A stretch of DNA of 50,665 nt. Source: Nephromyces sp. MM_2019. Taxonomy: Eukaryota; Apicomplexa; Aconoidasida; Nephromycida. Numbering within the stretch: the first letter of the stretch is position 1; every line of letters starts with the position of its first letter. This document shows positions 11,580 to 24,061 of this stretch, one piece after another. The position numbers and the translations under genes were made by a program. The stretch spans positions 7,950 to 58,614 of the forward strand of contig JADHZB010000968.1 of NCBI GenBank assembly GCA_015657535.1. The letters are read 5' to 3'. The notes below the pieces were generated by a model. The model was given only the letters and a program-made list of their open reading frames with translations, was not told where the DNA came from and did not search any database.

Positions 11580-12422
11580 TTACTCAACAGAGTACTTATT
11601 TTCCTGCAAAAGTTGAAGATTTGCAATAAAAAAATTAACTTCCGTAAATATGGTAAGCACATGAAGCATGGCATCACCAGAATCGACGGGAACCTTCTTA
11701 ACTGGATCCACAAATATGGTTACAATAGCTGCAAATGGCAGGTCGTTAACCTGGAGCATTATCATATATAGACCTCTGCAGATACGCATCTCTGTTTATT
11801 TTATATAAAAGTTCGATTACATGCACCGATGAAAAACCAAGGAGAGCAAGGGAATCTAAAAAGTAAGGACTGCGAGAGTGAAATCGATGGAGCAAGACAG
11901 CAGATTTCTCGACAAGTAGCAACTGCACGGTTATGAGCGATAATAACATATACCACCCGTAGCTAGCTGCCTTAAGCTCAATTTCACAAAGACACATCGC
12001 GAGAGAGTATTAAGTTTTTGTTTTTTTGTAACAATAGCCTTTGAAAATGTGTATCTACCAGGAATATACCACAAGCTATTCACATGTGATATCCGGCGGA
12101 GTAGGCAGAAAAAATAAACCCCAAACAGCCAAGAATACAAAATGCCATAGAAAGATACGATAAGGTGGTCAGCAATGGCGAGAAGGGTCAGTAGCGCCTG
12201 CAGAAAAGCCACAAGAGTGTAAAATACCTAAAACATAGCTATTTTTTAAAAGTCTAGCAGTACTTCAACCAGTATATTAAAAAAGGATCAACAAAAGAAC
12301 TCATAAAAAATCTAACTCTATCATACAGAGCTCGAAAGGCTCCGCATAAACTCCCAATGACACTTTGAAAACACTTCCGCAAAGAAGTGAGGATGCTGAG
12401 AGTGCATAATCGCCCCCTGCTC
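11580..12422 (-). CDS. Multi-pass membrane protein, partial spliced gene
   Basis: Four exons join with matching phases: 12327-12422 (reads EQGAIMHSQHPHFFAEVF), 12059-12197, 11821-11966 and 11580-11750. Acceptors are strong (for example a T-rich tract ending TTTTCTGCAG before 12197). Two hydrophobic stretches fall in the second exon (ALLTLLAIADHLIVSFYGIL and SWLFGVYFFCLL), one in the third (YMLLSLITVQLLLV, followed by YFLDSLALLGF) and one in the last (FAAIVTIFV). The protein therefore probably spans a membrane at least three or four times. I could not name the family; an ion channel or transporter is possible, but no selectivity filter or transporter motif is visible. It enters this stretch in phase 0, so earlier exons lie above 12422. 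The stop at 11580 may be avoided by a further splice at a GTTAAT site. Confidence 0.6.
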
Positions 12423-15400
12423 CTAATGAAAGCTATCGTATCATGTTGTCACTCAGTTTCGAAGACGCTCATACATGCTTTCCTTATGGGCAGATCATCT
12501 ATAAAAGCTACATGCTAGTTTGCGTGTATAAGCCACCATGATAAACATGCTACACAATATGAGCAGGGAAAAGCTAGGAACGCAATTGGAACGATATGAA
12601 AACTTAATGAAAAATATATATTACGAAATTAAAAGAATTAGAAGGGGAACACACCCCAAATTACCCAGAAATAGCAGGAAAAATTCAAATTCATAGAAAA
12701 AACCTGCTATTTTAATGGGATGCTAAAAATCAATTCTGAAAAAAAACCTATCTCAATTTCTCTGCTACTGTAAAAAATTGTATCACTACAGCTTTAACAG
12801 AGGCTAAAAAATATGTTATTTCTCACTACATCATCTTTTCCCCCGCGTGAGAAATTTGCCTTCAAAAAAAAAGAGGAAGAGACGTCAGCATATACAAGAG
12901 CTTATTGTACAATAAGGTGTGTGTGCGCGGAACTACAAAAAAAATACTAGAAAAGATTGAAATATATACTTCGGCGCATCCAACCAAAGTATCATCAGTC
13001 GAATACTACATAAAAACGCGCACAAGTTGACGCCAAGTTGCCGCCGAAGCAGGGAACAACCCACTAATACTATAGTCGCCAGCTAGAGAATGGGAACTTC
13101 CACACGGTAGAGGTTTCTAGTCGTAAACATATCCCAGCAAAACAAAGGACTCAGGCTACAAACAAAACATGGCCAGTTAGCTACGTACTCAAGCTTCTCC
13201 AGCTAAAAGGTAAAAACAGCGTTTTTGTATCTCTCAAACAATAAATCAGCAGACATAAGATGAAAAAAATTTACTTTTGAACTCATAAAGATCAATATTT
13301 ATGAACCATCAGGATGGTATAGAAAGCAAATCTAACAACATGAAGTTCCTAATGTGAAATGTGGGCAGCTCATTCGGCAACTTTAAGGGTAAAGCATAAA
13401 AAATTGTAAGAGGGCACTTTCCAATATGCTCTCAAAGCTTAAGTATATATACCCAAGGTATCAGCAGTCCTATTACACCTCATCAGAAATACAAATATTC
13501 ATTCTAGCGTAATGAAAATGGTTGTGTTATGAATAAATCTTGAATGGTTAAAATCATAACGTCCAGAGAGTAGTATAGTTGCACTGTAGGATTATTATAT
13601 CTGCAAAAACGTAGACCGCACACACACACACTTACAAAATAAATGTATATATGCTTCACCGGAAAAGTAGAGTAAGGTATGAATAAGCAAGGGGCGGGCT
13701 GGAGCACTCAAGAATTTAACCGGCATATATGTATAAACTTACAATTTACCAATATATAATATACGCACATACATGTTTTAATAATACCACATTATCTGAG
13801 CGTCCCTTATGTGATTAGTAACTACCTAAAACTACCTGAGGGGGGGGAAAAACATCTATAAATCAGAGAGTACGCGCAGATTTAAATATACGTCTATAAT
13901 CGAAGTCACATGAAAAAACACAACTCTGCAATATAAGCTCTTCAAGTTAACGGGAAAACTGTCAAAACACTCTCATTTTGAGAATCATGGTCAAAAATAC
14001 AGTCGCAATTCAAAAAGTATAAAACCCTCAGCAACAGAAGGATAAAGCTTTGGCAGCACAGTATCCTAGTGTACAAATCAGCGTTGCTGGACGTAGAGCC
14101 TAGACTAAAAGCTAGGATAGAAGGGCAGGCACTAGACTTCGAAAAAAAAAACACAGCGAAAGCACGCGGTAAGTGGTTGAAACTCAACACACGCCTAGAG
14201 CCAAGCGAGAAAAAACAACGGTGATCTCAATTACGGACCGTAACAGCCAGATAGGCTTTCAGTGATGAAAAATACTCAACCATAAAATGCAGCCTCAACA
14301 ACACAAATCTTGGACTGCCAGGCTGATAAAGCCGGCAGCAAGAAATCTCGACAGAGAAGAGTATTTTAAGGATAATGCATTTGGCCAAGATAAAATGGTA
14401 CACTCATACGCCAAAACAGATACTCTAAAAACAATCTATAAGTACACAATACACCTGGGAAAAGGACTGTATTTTAAATTTCAACTACAGAAACTGTGCC
14501 TAGTATCATAAAATTACACCACAAGCAAAAACAAGTCAAAGGATTATCAAGAAGTACATGAGCCAAAAAAAGTTGCATTAGCAGCTGCTTAAATGATCAA
14601 AGTATGCCATGAATAGTAGCGAGCATATCATATATGCATGCAACAATAAAAAAGGTATATATACTTCTTATGAGAAGCATTTTTTGGCCTCCATGAATAT
14701 AGGGGCACCCTATTGCATAGCCTGGGAAACTAGAACTCATTTTCCCTCCCGGAAAAAATCGCTCAAAGTACGACTTCCAGTTGAAAAAAGCTGCTGTATT
14801 GCAAGCAAAGCATGTGGAAAAACTTTGAAAAATTTTTTTTTGAGTTAATACCCAGTTCTCCGCATATAGTGAATGTCTCCTTAATCGCACCAATGAGTGC
14901 GCGCGCACATCTTCCGCATTATTAAAAAAGTTTTTATTAAATCGGCACAAACTTACGTTAAATGAAGTAAACGCAATTCGTTGTTATACATATTATTATA
15001 TGTAAAACTTGCTTAAAGTGTTTCACGCACAAAGCGACCGAAAGTAGCCGCGAAAATTCGCGTGACGTGCGGCCTTTTCTCCGACTACAGAATTAACAAG
15101 GCTATAGAACTGGGACCGCAGGCAGTTCAAAAACAGGCAATAGAGAGCGAAAAATATCAAAAAAGGCACACACAAAAACAACCGACATGCGTGTATTTCT
15201 TCTCGGGAAATACATATTAAGGACAAGTGCGCAAAGCAATTGAAAAAAACACACTTTTGCCAGCCACAATCAATGAACCCCACGGCCCAAAGAAGAAGCA
15301 AGCACGCGGCAATATATTATACCAAAGCCGGGAAAATAACGTTTTTTGTGACTAAAACTGACAGCGCGCGGGAGGACTAAAAAACCACCAAATAACTTGA

Positions 15401-17229
15401 TTTGGGTGCGCCCTCAGCCAAAAAGCATCATACGCGCAGAGGATATATTTTCATTATAAATTTGAAAATACAAAAATAGATACAGTGATACATCTTGCGT
15501 AGATACATTGTAGAAAAGCTTCTTCCACATGCGTGCATATTGAGTATCAATACACCCCCCATGAGTGCGCATCTCTTCACATAAAAACTCCCGTAAATAA
15601 ACCACAACTAAGCTGTTAGCTCAACCGCGTAGTTATAAGATGTCTTTATTTTTTTCCAACAGCGGTTGGTCCCCTAATCCAAACAGAGCATTGCACGCCA
15701 AAAATGCAAGTTTCTGGGGCTACAAATGCAAACGAAATGAATATAAAAGCAGGAAGAGGTGTGCACGGACCTTCAGACAAAAACAGCGTGTACTTACCGA
15801 GACAATATCGTATCAAGGAGCATCAAGAACCACTAAGAAAAGACAACCATTAGGATTGTATAAAATGTATACATCAAGTGTGTAGAACAATACGCATTTG
15901 CATTCCATAGGTATCATTTTTCGTTTTTATGCAGGAAAAATCCAGAGGAACCAATCTCAGCCCTTTTTTTGGTTGAGCGCCAAGACAAAGGCTTGCAATG
16001 TAATTTGCGGTTTCAATGAATTCTAAAGAACTTCGCGCTAACAAGCCGAAATAAAGCTTATAAAATTACAGAAATGGGCCTCTTTTTTTGCTAAAACTGA
16101 TTTAAAAAAAAACTAATCTCCACTTCCAACGAGTGAAAAAAAAACCTTACAAAATCACCCGCAATGGGTGTTGTGTGCCAAAACTAATTTTTTTCAAATA
16201 GCCCCCGCTCCCGGCGAGTGACGAAAGACACTCGCCACGGCAAATCTTTTGTTTACTTACATCCCAAAAAGGCGCTTCTAGACTACTCAACCAAATGCTG
16301 TGGTGTTAAATCTGGTAATAATTCCTTCCATTAGTTTTTCTTCATCTTTTTTGCATTTTCAAACACACATCTCTTGTAAATATATGCATTTTTAAAAAGA
16401 TATTCGAGTGAGTATACGGCGAATGCAACGCAGTGCATAGCCTCCGTTGAGGAAAACGACTAGGTGTTTGATTTTATCACCAAAATTTTTGCAGAAAAAA
16501 ATAATCCCCAGGCAAAATGAATGAGCTTTTTCAAAGTGCATCTCACACTCATTATATCAAGAACAGCAACGGGACTGCCAAAGCACTTTATATACACCAA
16601 AACAATGGCTTAAAAACGCTACTTTGCAAGATGAAAAAACAAGAAACAAAAAGTATGGAAAAAAAAGTAGCAGCTTCGTCCTAATTGATAAACTAGCAGC
16701 AAGCAAGCATAATATAAGAGCGCATCTGGCCGGAGGTTGAAGCAAATATATCAGCAAATGCAAGCAGAATCTGAAGAAACTGCAAGTATCAAAGTGCTGC
16801 ATCCGCACAACAAATAAAACACAGTGGTTGTCAGGCTTCTACAATATGATGTTTTTTTCTTGCGATTTCAGGCATAAATCGCATTCATTAAGCACAAGGT
16901 GATACAACATGGGGTTTTTTCGAAGAAAACAGTTTGAAGACGATACCATCTTTTTCCTTAGGCTACGCGGCAAATGACACAACACAGCGGGGGCACACAC
17001 ACATAGAAAGGGAGAAAAAGATAAAAAATTACGCCTAAAATGATTTGCATGATGATTTTATCAAAGAAAATATATAGCATGTATCCACAAGCTTAACCAC
17101 CCAGTGAAAATAACGCACCGGACTGAAAACAAAGCTAAATAGCTTAGAGTACAAGTACCGGCAAGAAACAGCGTTTAGGCAAAAAGCACGAAACAGCGCT
17201 AAAGCAACATTACAGCAAACTTGAGAGAA
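12423..17229. other. Unassigned region, weak exon candidates only
   Basis: AT-rich, with fewer microsatellites than the flanks. Weak minus-strand candidates are about 13507-13613 (acceptor after TTTTTGCAG, frame YNNPTVQLYYSLDVMILTIQ) and about 14030-14100 (frame TSSNADLYTRILCCQSF). Either could belong upstream of the membrane-protein gene. Around 14600-14950 both strands are open (minus FNWKSYFERFFPGGK, plus FLASMNIGAPYCIAWET) and the strand cannot be decided. Nothing is recognisable by family. Confidence 0.35.
16213..16236. other. Perfect 8-bp stem-loop
   Basis: GGCGAGTG at 16213-16220 is the exact reverse complement of CACTCGCC at 16229-16236, with an 8-base A-rich loop. It stands out as a GC-rich stem in AT-rich sequence. 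It does not match the histone mRNA 3' stem-loop consensus. A related but degraded GAGTG-containing copy lies about 80 bp upstream without the pairing arm. Confidence 0.6.
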
Positions 17230-17269
17230 ATCGATTGAGTAAATTTCATGAGCAAATTTGAGCGAAGAA

Positions 17270-17445
17270 AGGGGAATTTGATAAGAATTTGAGTGAAATG
17301 TTGATAATTTGGGGAATTTTGATAAGAATTTGAATGAAAGTTTAATTATTTGGCGAATTTAATGAGAAATGTTGATAATTTGGGGAATTTGATAAGAAAT
17401 TGAATGAAAGTTTGATAATTTGGGGATTTTGATTAGTGAATTTGA
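17270..17445. repeat. AT-rich minisatellite
   Basis: A unit of the type GTTGATAATTTGGGGAATTT plus GATAAGAATTTGAATGAAA repeats about four times with small indels, giving an irregular period of roughly 40-60 bp. No open frame crosses it, so it is non-coding. Confidence 0.85.
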
Positions 17446-17743
17446 TAGATTCCGAGATAATTTCATAAAAAGTTCTCAAATCAGATCAGACTCAATTTAG
17501 CTTTTAAAAATACACACTTCTTTTATTACCATCTTTCTTGCTAATTAAAAAACTTACTCCACTATATATGAAGCAAGCAGTACAAAAGCCAACATAGCTA
17601 CAATCAGTATAACATGAAACGGAATATATAGCTACATCAATAGTTAAATTAAGATTCAACAGAAGCGATACGTTTATTTAAACAGATTGGTATTTATATC
17701 TTGAGCGAGAAAAAAGGAATGAAAGCAGATAAAACACCCACAC

Positions 17744-17850
17744 CACTAACGGTATTAAAGGGCTAGTAACACATCATAATAAGTAGGAAGAAGAGGAGGT
17801 AAAAAAAAAACACATACCCCCCTAGCGGTATTAAAAGACTAGTAATACAT
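17744..17850. repeat. Direct repeat pair (~31 bp)
   Basis: CTAACGGTATTAAAGGGCTA then GTAACACAT at 17744 recurs with four differences at about 17821-17850, separated by an A/G-rich spacer containing a poly-A run. Confidence 0.75.
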
Positions 17851-18099
17851 ACGCATGAGAATACGCTCTTTGCAGTGTCAATAGTGAGATACTGAGGATC
17901 GCGCTTTACGCCATAAAATTATTCATGCTACCCCACTCATTATACAAACCCTTTAGACACTCCAGCATATCCATCTAAAACATCTAAACATAGCAAAAAT
18001 AGGGTGAAAACTTTGTAAAAAGTTAAAAGCAGCAAAATCAAGCCGAGTAGTTGAAAGGAATCATACTCTAGGAAAGTCAACAGCCTACAGTGACGTGTA

Positions 18100-18400
18100 T
18101 AAGATAGATTTATATGCATCACACCAAAATAAAGTACGCTTATAGCATACGGAAGGAGAGAGATACACGCACAGAGACAGACAGCAATATCTCTACACAC
18201 ATACCCACCTACACACATATAAACTACGAACACCGACGCAAAAATACATATGCATACACAGATTCACCGACAGTCACACACAAACATAACTACACACAGA
18301 TGAACACACTTACACACATAAACACACTTACACACACAGACAGACACACGCACACCCACACACACACCTCCCCATATAACACATCCTGCTTCATGTCACT
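18100..18400. repeat. Interrupted CA-repeat domain
   Basis: Degenerate CA repeats broken by short unique words cover about 18150-18370 on the plus strand. The 103-codon Thr/His-rich plus-strand frame across it is a repeat translation, not a gene. Confidence 0.75.
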
Positions 18401-18914
18401 AAAATCAAACAAAAAGTCGCGGTAATAGAAGAATCTGCACAGCAAGGCAAAGGTTTCTAACAAAAAAGCCTCATGTTAGTGCAACGTATTGCATCCACCA
18501 GGACGAAACAAAACTTAGCTTATTTACTTGTATACCACAAAAAGTTCTTTTTACTAGAGATAACACAGAAGCGCGCGCATACGCACAAGCTCACATACAA
18601 ACAAGCACACGCACACACACATGCACACTGTATTTTTTTGCTGGCAAAGGGTCAGATGTTTGGATTTTTTTCGTTTCACTTGGTCTTTATTAATTCCAAC
18701 AACAGTAAACGAGCACAAGTTGTAAGTATTCAAAGTCTACGGACACACACACAGTCAGGTAAGGTGAAGCACGCAACACAATCAACCGCTTACGACAGAA
18801 AATCTTGCAAATACATTTCTAAGGTCGACGACTTGCTGGCTCAGCAGTAATATCCTAACATCTACATCTTCAATCTACATATGTAGTCAAAGCCCAAAAT
18901 TATGCTTTAACAAG

Positions 18915-18997
18915 AAGATTCATCTAGCGAACAAGACACGAAGATATTACGTGGAATGATAGATGTTTTACATACGCTTTTAAAAGATAACATAGAT
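18915..18997 (+). CDS. Candidate internal exon of an unrecognised plus-strand gene
   Basis: An 83-nt open segment with acceptor ...CAAG before 18915 and donor GTGTGT at 18998 gives DSSSEQDTKILRGMIDVLHT and then LLKDNID, a soluble helical composition very unlike the flanking repeat-derived frames. Immediately after the donor the plus strand becomes a long TG-rich tract (18998-19280), the arrangement seen in introns of the recognised genes. A second plus-strand candidate, LHEDTLKMYEYCATSEIRC, follows an acceptor at about 19388. No family recognised. Confidence 0.35.
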
Positions 18998-19290
18998 GTG
19001 TGTGTGGGTGGAAATGTGGGTTTGAATGTGTGCGTGGGAGCTTGTGTGTGTGTGCGTATGCTAAGGTGTAAGTGTGGGCTTGTATGTGTGTGTGGTTGTG
19101 TGCATGTGGGTGTGAGTGCGCATTTATGTGCGTGTGTGGTTGTGTGTGGGTGTGTATATGTCACCGTGGGTATGGGTGTGCGCATCTAGCCTGGTTTGAT
19201 GTGCGCGTCTGGTTTTACGTGTGCGTAGGTGGGCATACGCGTGTGTGTGTGGATGTTACGCGCCTGTTTATGGGTGTTTTATGAGCGTGT
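18998..19290. repeat. Interrupted TG-repeat domain
   Basis: Dense TG/GTG-rich sequence on the plus strand with interspersed GGGT and GCGT words. Frames across it (VCVGACVCV-type peptides) are artefacts of the repeat. Confidence 0.8.
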
Positions 19291-19479
19291 GTGCGTGCTT
19301 GTGGATAAATTTTTTCTATACAACTACACATGGGACACTTCCACATTGGCAGCATAAAACCATAGCTTCACATAAAAGCTTTTGATAGATACTCTCCATG
19401 AAGATACTCTGAAAATGTATGAATACTGTGCAACCAGCGAAATACGATGTAATCTTTAAGTGACTCACCAATTTACACT

Positions 19480-20350
19480 ATTCTCCATATCTACACACAT
19501 AAGTCACGAAGTAGCTAGGCTTCTAATCTGCATATACAGATTCATGACGTAGGTGACAGATATATACAGATAAACGCACAGCAACAGGCACCTATACACG
19601 CATAAACACACAGATGAATACACACATGAATACATATAAGTGAACAGGCACATGCACACACACACATACAAAGCCCGCAAACACAAACATATCAACATAG
19701 ACAACCACACATACATACACCCGCAAACGGCAGTCTGACACCCACAAACCAACACAAATCGACAGTAGAGATTGAGCGTATTCACAAGTAAAAGCAGTGA
19801 ATTACCAAACATCCACTCCTCCAAAGTTTCAAAAAAATTAAACGCACATTTTCTACTCTAAAAATCGCTGAATTATAAATAGCCGTATTTAATGAGAAAA
19901 GAGCATAAACTCACGCACACACACATTCTCGTGTGTGATAACGCCTACGTAATACTTAGATGAGGTAGTTTAAGCCCAATACAGCACATAGTACATATGC
20001 CTTACTTTGAGATCACAAATATATACGCACACACACGCACACTACGAGGAATTAGATCGTGACATAGGCATGAAATGCCTCATTTAAAAGTAAAACGTAG
20101 TTGCTACTCACTAGCACAGTAACACGATTTCCTGGGACCTCACCATTAGAAAAAGCCACAAAGTAGCAGGCTAAAAAGCACTCGCACACACTACACCCAC
20201 ATGAACACACACATGTAGCACTGATAAACATGGCTCGCGATTCCATGAGTTCACACTACAGCAACAAACTCAGAAACTCAAATAATACACACACGCACTG
20301 AATCACACACATGGAGTCACAGAGCCACACACAAAGCTTTCTCCGCTCAA
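19480..20350. other. CA-rich region, no gene assigned
   Basis: Several interrupted CA clusters (19560-19760, 19910-19930, 20020-20040, 20180-20330) separate short unique segments. A minus-strand stretch at about 19320-19420 is open in two frames (for example SSWRVSIKSFYVKLWFYAAN, then GTGGAA) but has no independent support. Confidence 0.4.
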
Positions 20351-20816
20351 GACAAATTTTTTATTAGGAGGCATATATGCCTTCCAGGTAAAAAGTGATT
20401 ATTCTTCGCGCATATATATTTTGGTGCCGTGGAGCATGCATCAACACATCTACATCTGGCATACCATCACACATACACGAAAAAGCTGAAGTAGCGAAAC
20501 AAACGCTTCAATTATATATTTCTACAATACATTAGCGCACAATTACTTGAGTGCATTAAACAACTCACATCAGAGGGGTTTCGTTTCATCAACGACACAC
20601 ACACATCCGCTAATGAAATTCTCTACGACTATGTAGTCTATAACTTCACGATGGATATACATCATGTGTGTATCCGCGTGACTACGTAGTACAAAAATAA
20701 CGTCTACATGCTGCAAGAAGATGGTAAGCACTACCTCTAGAACATCAAGAGCGTGTAAAAATAAAAAATTATAAAAATGTTAAATATACAGCAATCCAGC
20801 AACACAGAATAAAGTT

Positions 20817-20862
20817 CACACACACACACACACACACACACACGTGTGTGTGTGTGTGTGTG
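20817..20862. repeat. (CA)n-(TG)n perfect palindrome
   Basis: A CA run (20817-20843) is joined directly to a TG run (20844-20862), giving a perfect inverted repeat with arms of 19 bp and no spacer, centred on CAC|GTG. Such a sequence can fold into a hairpin or cruciform and is unusual among the single-direction microsatellites elsewhere in the window. Confidence 0.95.
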
Positions 20863-21560
20863 AGAGCTTAGATAGATGACTATGAGATAGTATATAAACA
20901 AGTATGGGAGTATACGCATCAGCATGAGAGCATATAGGGACACACACGTCTGAGGGCACATAGACTCATAAAAATGTATGAGAACACATACACACAGACA
21001 TGTGTGACAACACATACGTGCAGACACATGGATGAGAACACACACAGATATATATATACACACAGAAAAACACACGTCCAACCACATACACAAGAGATCT
21101 ACCGATCAAAAGTGCATAACGATTCGGCACACGATTATAATACAATTAACATCCACTACCAATATCATGATTACACAACAAACACACTAATAATCCCGTC
21201 GAAATATCACTGAAACAACACACCACCAAACCCGTAGATATACATAAGGAGAGCTGAAAATATTGTCTCCTTCAACACATGCACACACCGCAATAGATTT
21301 GATAGAACTACAAAACTTATGACCACATATTGTCAAATTGCAGCAAAAAAAGCACACCCACACACATGCTAAATATCCAAATTCTTTTACGATGCTTTCA
21401 TTGACTGTATATAGACTCTTAGAACTCATCAGAAGTACACCAAAAATGCTCACAAAAAAAAAGCTTCATCTAACAAAACGAAGCAACAAAGGCACAGCGA
21501 AAAAACTAGGGGTAGGCGAAGAAGATGAGGGGCTTACATTACACAAGTAGTAGCGTTTAC

Positions 21561-21740
21561 GTATAGACTATATCCTACCAGCAGTAGTGTAAGTACAGTG
21601 AATAAACCAAACAAAACAGAAAAAAAACACCTACGAAACATGTTCGCAAAGTGAACTTAGGGCTACATGTACATAGGCTACATCCTTGAAGGAGTAGTGT
21701 ACGTACACTAGACACAGTGATAAACTAAAAAAAACACACA
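21561..21740. repeat. Diverged direct repeat, two ~70-bp copies
   Basis: Copies at 21561-21630 and 21669-21740 share the order TAGRCTAYATCCT, AGTAGTGTA, GTACA, CAGTGAATAAAC or CAGTGATAAAC, and an A-rich run ending in CACAC. No open frame is conserved between them. Confidence 0.75.
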
Positions 21741-22226
21741 CACACGGATAATGCATGGTTAGCAAGTCTAGGTTGCATTTTTTATACATAAAGTGCATCG
21801 TAGATGTATGCGCCATGTAAGTACGCTATATGCAGCATGTAAACGGACACTGATAGAAAGACAAAAACACATTTCTAACAAGGCCAATTAGCGCTACATT
21901 TATGCTACATCACAGGCGTGCTCATCCACATACACGATTGCGCACACAACATAAACAAACGCGCACAAAGACTCGCGTACACAAAAGGATACGCCAACAC
22001 ACACGCTAACTCGCGCGCTAACACGCACACCGACACACACACCAATACGCCAATACACACACCAACACACAACACATTCTCACAACCCCAATAGCTAAAA
22101 TTCCAATGTATTAAGTACATGGCAGAAACGGATGTAACACACCATAATAACTCCTAAATAGCATGAACGCCTAAAACTTGGCCTGCTTCATATTCAGTCC
22201 CTACTAACATCAAAATTCAAAGAAAG

Positions 22227-22529
22227 ATGAAGATTAAAGCCTGCATATATTTTTCTACGTTAATTCGACAAATGATAATGGGAGAACAGGGAAAATTAGT
22301 GATTTATCTATCACTTACTCTTTTAAAGGATAAAATCGAAACCCACTCCCAAAAAACTATACAAATAGAAGAAAAATACTACGAGAACCGGAAAGAAAAG
22401 CTACAACAGGGCAAAATCCCAAAAGACAAAAAACTAAAAAACTACTTGAAGCGGGAAAAGAACAAATCACTATATTTGTTTCCTATAGTGCAAAAATTAC
22501 TTTTAAGCGAGAAAAAAAAATACTTTTGA
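22227..22529 (+). CDS. Lys/Glu-rich open frame, possible small gene
   Basis: ATG at 22227 opens a 100-codon frame ending TGA, rich in Lys, Glu and Gln (for example KTIQIEEKYYENRKEKLQQG), with no Cys/Val microsatellite signature. It may be a coding exon or a chance frame in A-rich sequence, since A-rich DNA naturally yields Lys codons without stops. No motif and no splice context support it. It is reported only because of its length and composition. Confidence 0.25.
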   Translation: MKIKACIYFSTLIRQMIMGEQGKLVIYLSLTLLKDKIETHSQKTIQIEEKYYENRKEKLQQGKIPKDKKLKNYLKREKNKSLYLFPIVQKLLLSEKKKYF

Positions 22530-24061
22530 GGAAAAGTGTAGATTTTTTTGCCTACGTCGAGATCAGCTAATAGCGCAAAAAAACACACACATGCGAGAAG
22601 AAGATTCTCAAAGAAACCCTCTCAATAACCCATAGGGACGATTGAATGGCAAGATTTGCTATATTAAGCACACACACTAAAAAAAATTAGACGAATAAAA
22701 CACACAAAGCCTACACTCTGTTACTCTTCTTCATTGCTCTAAAAAGTTAAAGGAGACTTCGCATCACTTTTCACAGGTAACCCGAGATTTATCTTGGAGA
22801 GAGATAAAAGAGCGAGATTAGAAAAACACACTCACACACACACACACACAGATTGAGATCGAGATTGATCGGTAAATAACTAGAATTAGATACTATTTAT
22901 AGATAATATATACATATATATAGATATATCTAAAATGTATACATATACATATCTCCAGCCATTAAAAAGAGGCCGACAACAAATTCAGATAAAACCCCTG
23001 GGTGAGTGTATATACATATTTATATATATATGTGAGATTTATACGTTAAAATGTGTGAGATATATATACAGTATGCAAACGCATATATAATGTATGTACA
23101 TTATACGTGCTCTTTACAGATGCTAGAAATACAGTATATATATAGTAATATGATGATACAGTACACACATATCCACATATATACATCGCCTGGTTTATTT
23201 TTGTATTTCAAATAGAAATAATAATACACAAGCAACTCAGCATATTTACTCCTAAAAATGCGAGATGTATGTACACTTATCATAAATACGTATACATCTC
23301 CTTTTCTCTCTAATATATATGTACATACCACATATATGATAAGATTGAAATATCTCTTTGATAAAATCTCCAAAGATTATCTAATATGCATACAACTACC
23401 ACAGGGTAAGTTCAAATTTAGCACAAATTGATATATTCCAGGTATTTTTGATGAAAAAAATACGAAAACTGCATCTTCTTTGTAAAACTCATAAAAATAA
23501 ACGAGAAGATGTAAATATACGTATTTATATATATACCGATATATATACATTATAATGTATGAAGAGGAAGGCATATATAAAGGTACACCGATATGTATAG
23601 CAGTGTATAACGACCTAAATATACATATCGATACGTAAAGCAGTGTGTTTACACTGGAACATCTACACACACATCGATATACATAGTGGTGTATCTGTGT
23701 CAAAATAAACCTAAACGCACCGGGATGTAACACACCAGTGTATCTTCACCAAAGCATTCCTACACAGAGCAATACTAACGTGTGCACGCCTAAATTCATA
23801 TACACACACACAACTATACATATACCAATGCATCTACATCAAAACATTTATATACCGATAGATATATACACACTAATGCATCTACACCAAAACATATTCA
23901 ACACACTCCCAACAAACTTACACATCTAATTGCTATATATATTCGGCCCTTAAGTGTCCTGCACATACACCTTAAACTCGCATTCTCTCCACACACACAC
24001 ACACACACACAGATCACATTGCAAATCACAAAAAACACAAGCAGCATTCCGCGAGATCTCT
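22530..24061. other. AT- and CA-rich region downstream of the CCCH gene
   Basis: TATATA-rich sequence at 22900-23110 and 23510-23640 and a CA run of about 22 bases at 23990-24011. The 3' untranslated region and polyadenylation site of the minus-strand CCCH gene should lie just left of 24062. No coding exon recognised. Confidence 0.4.
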
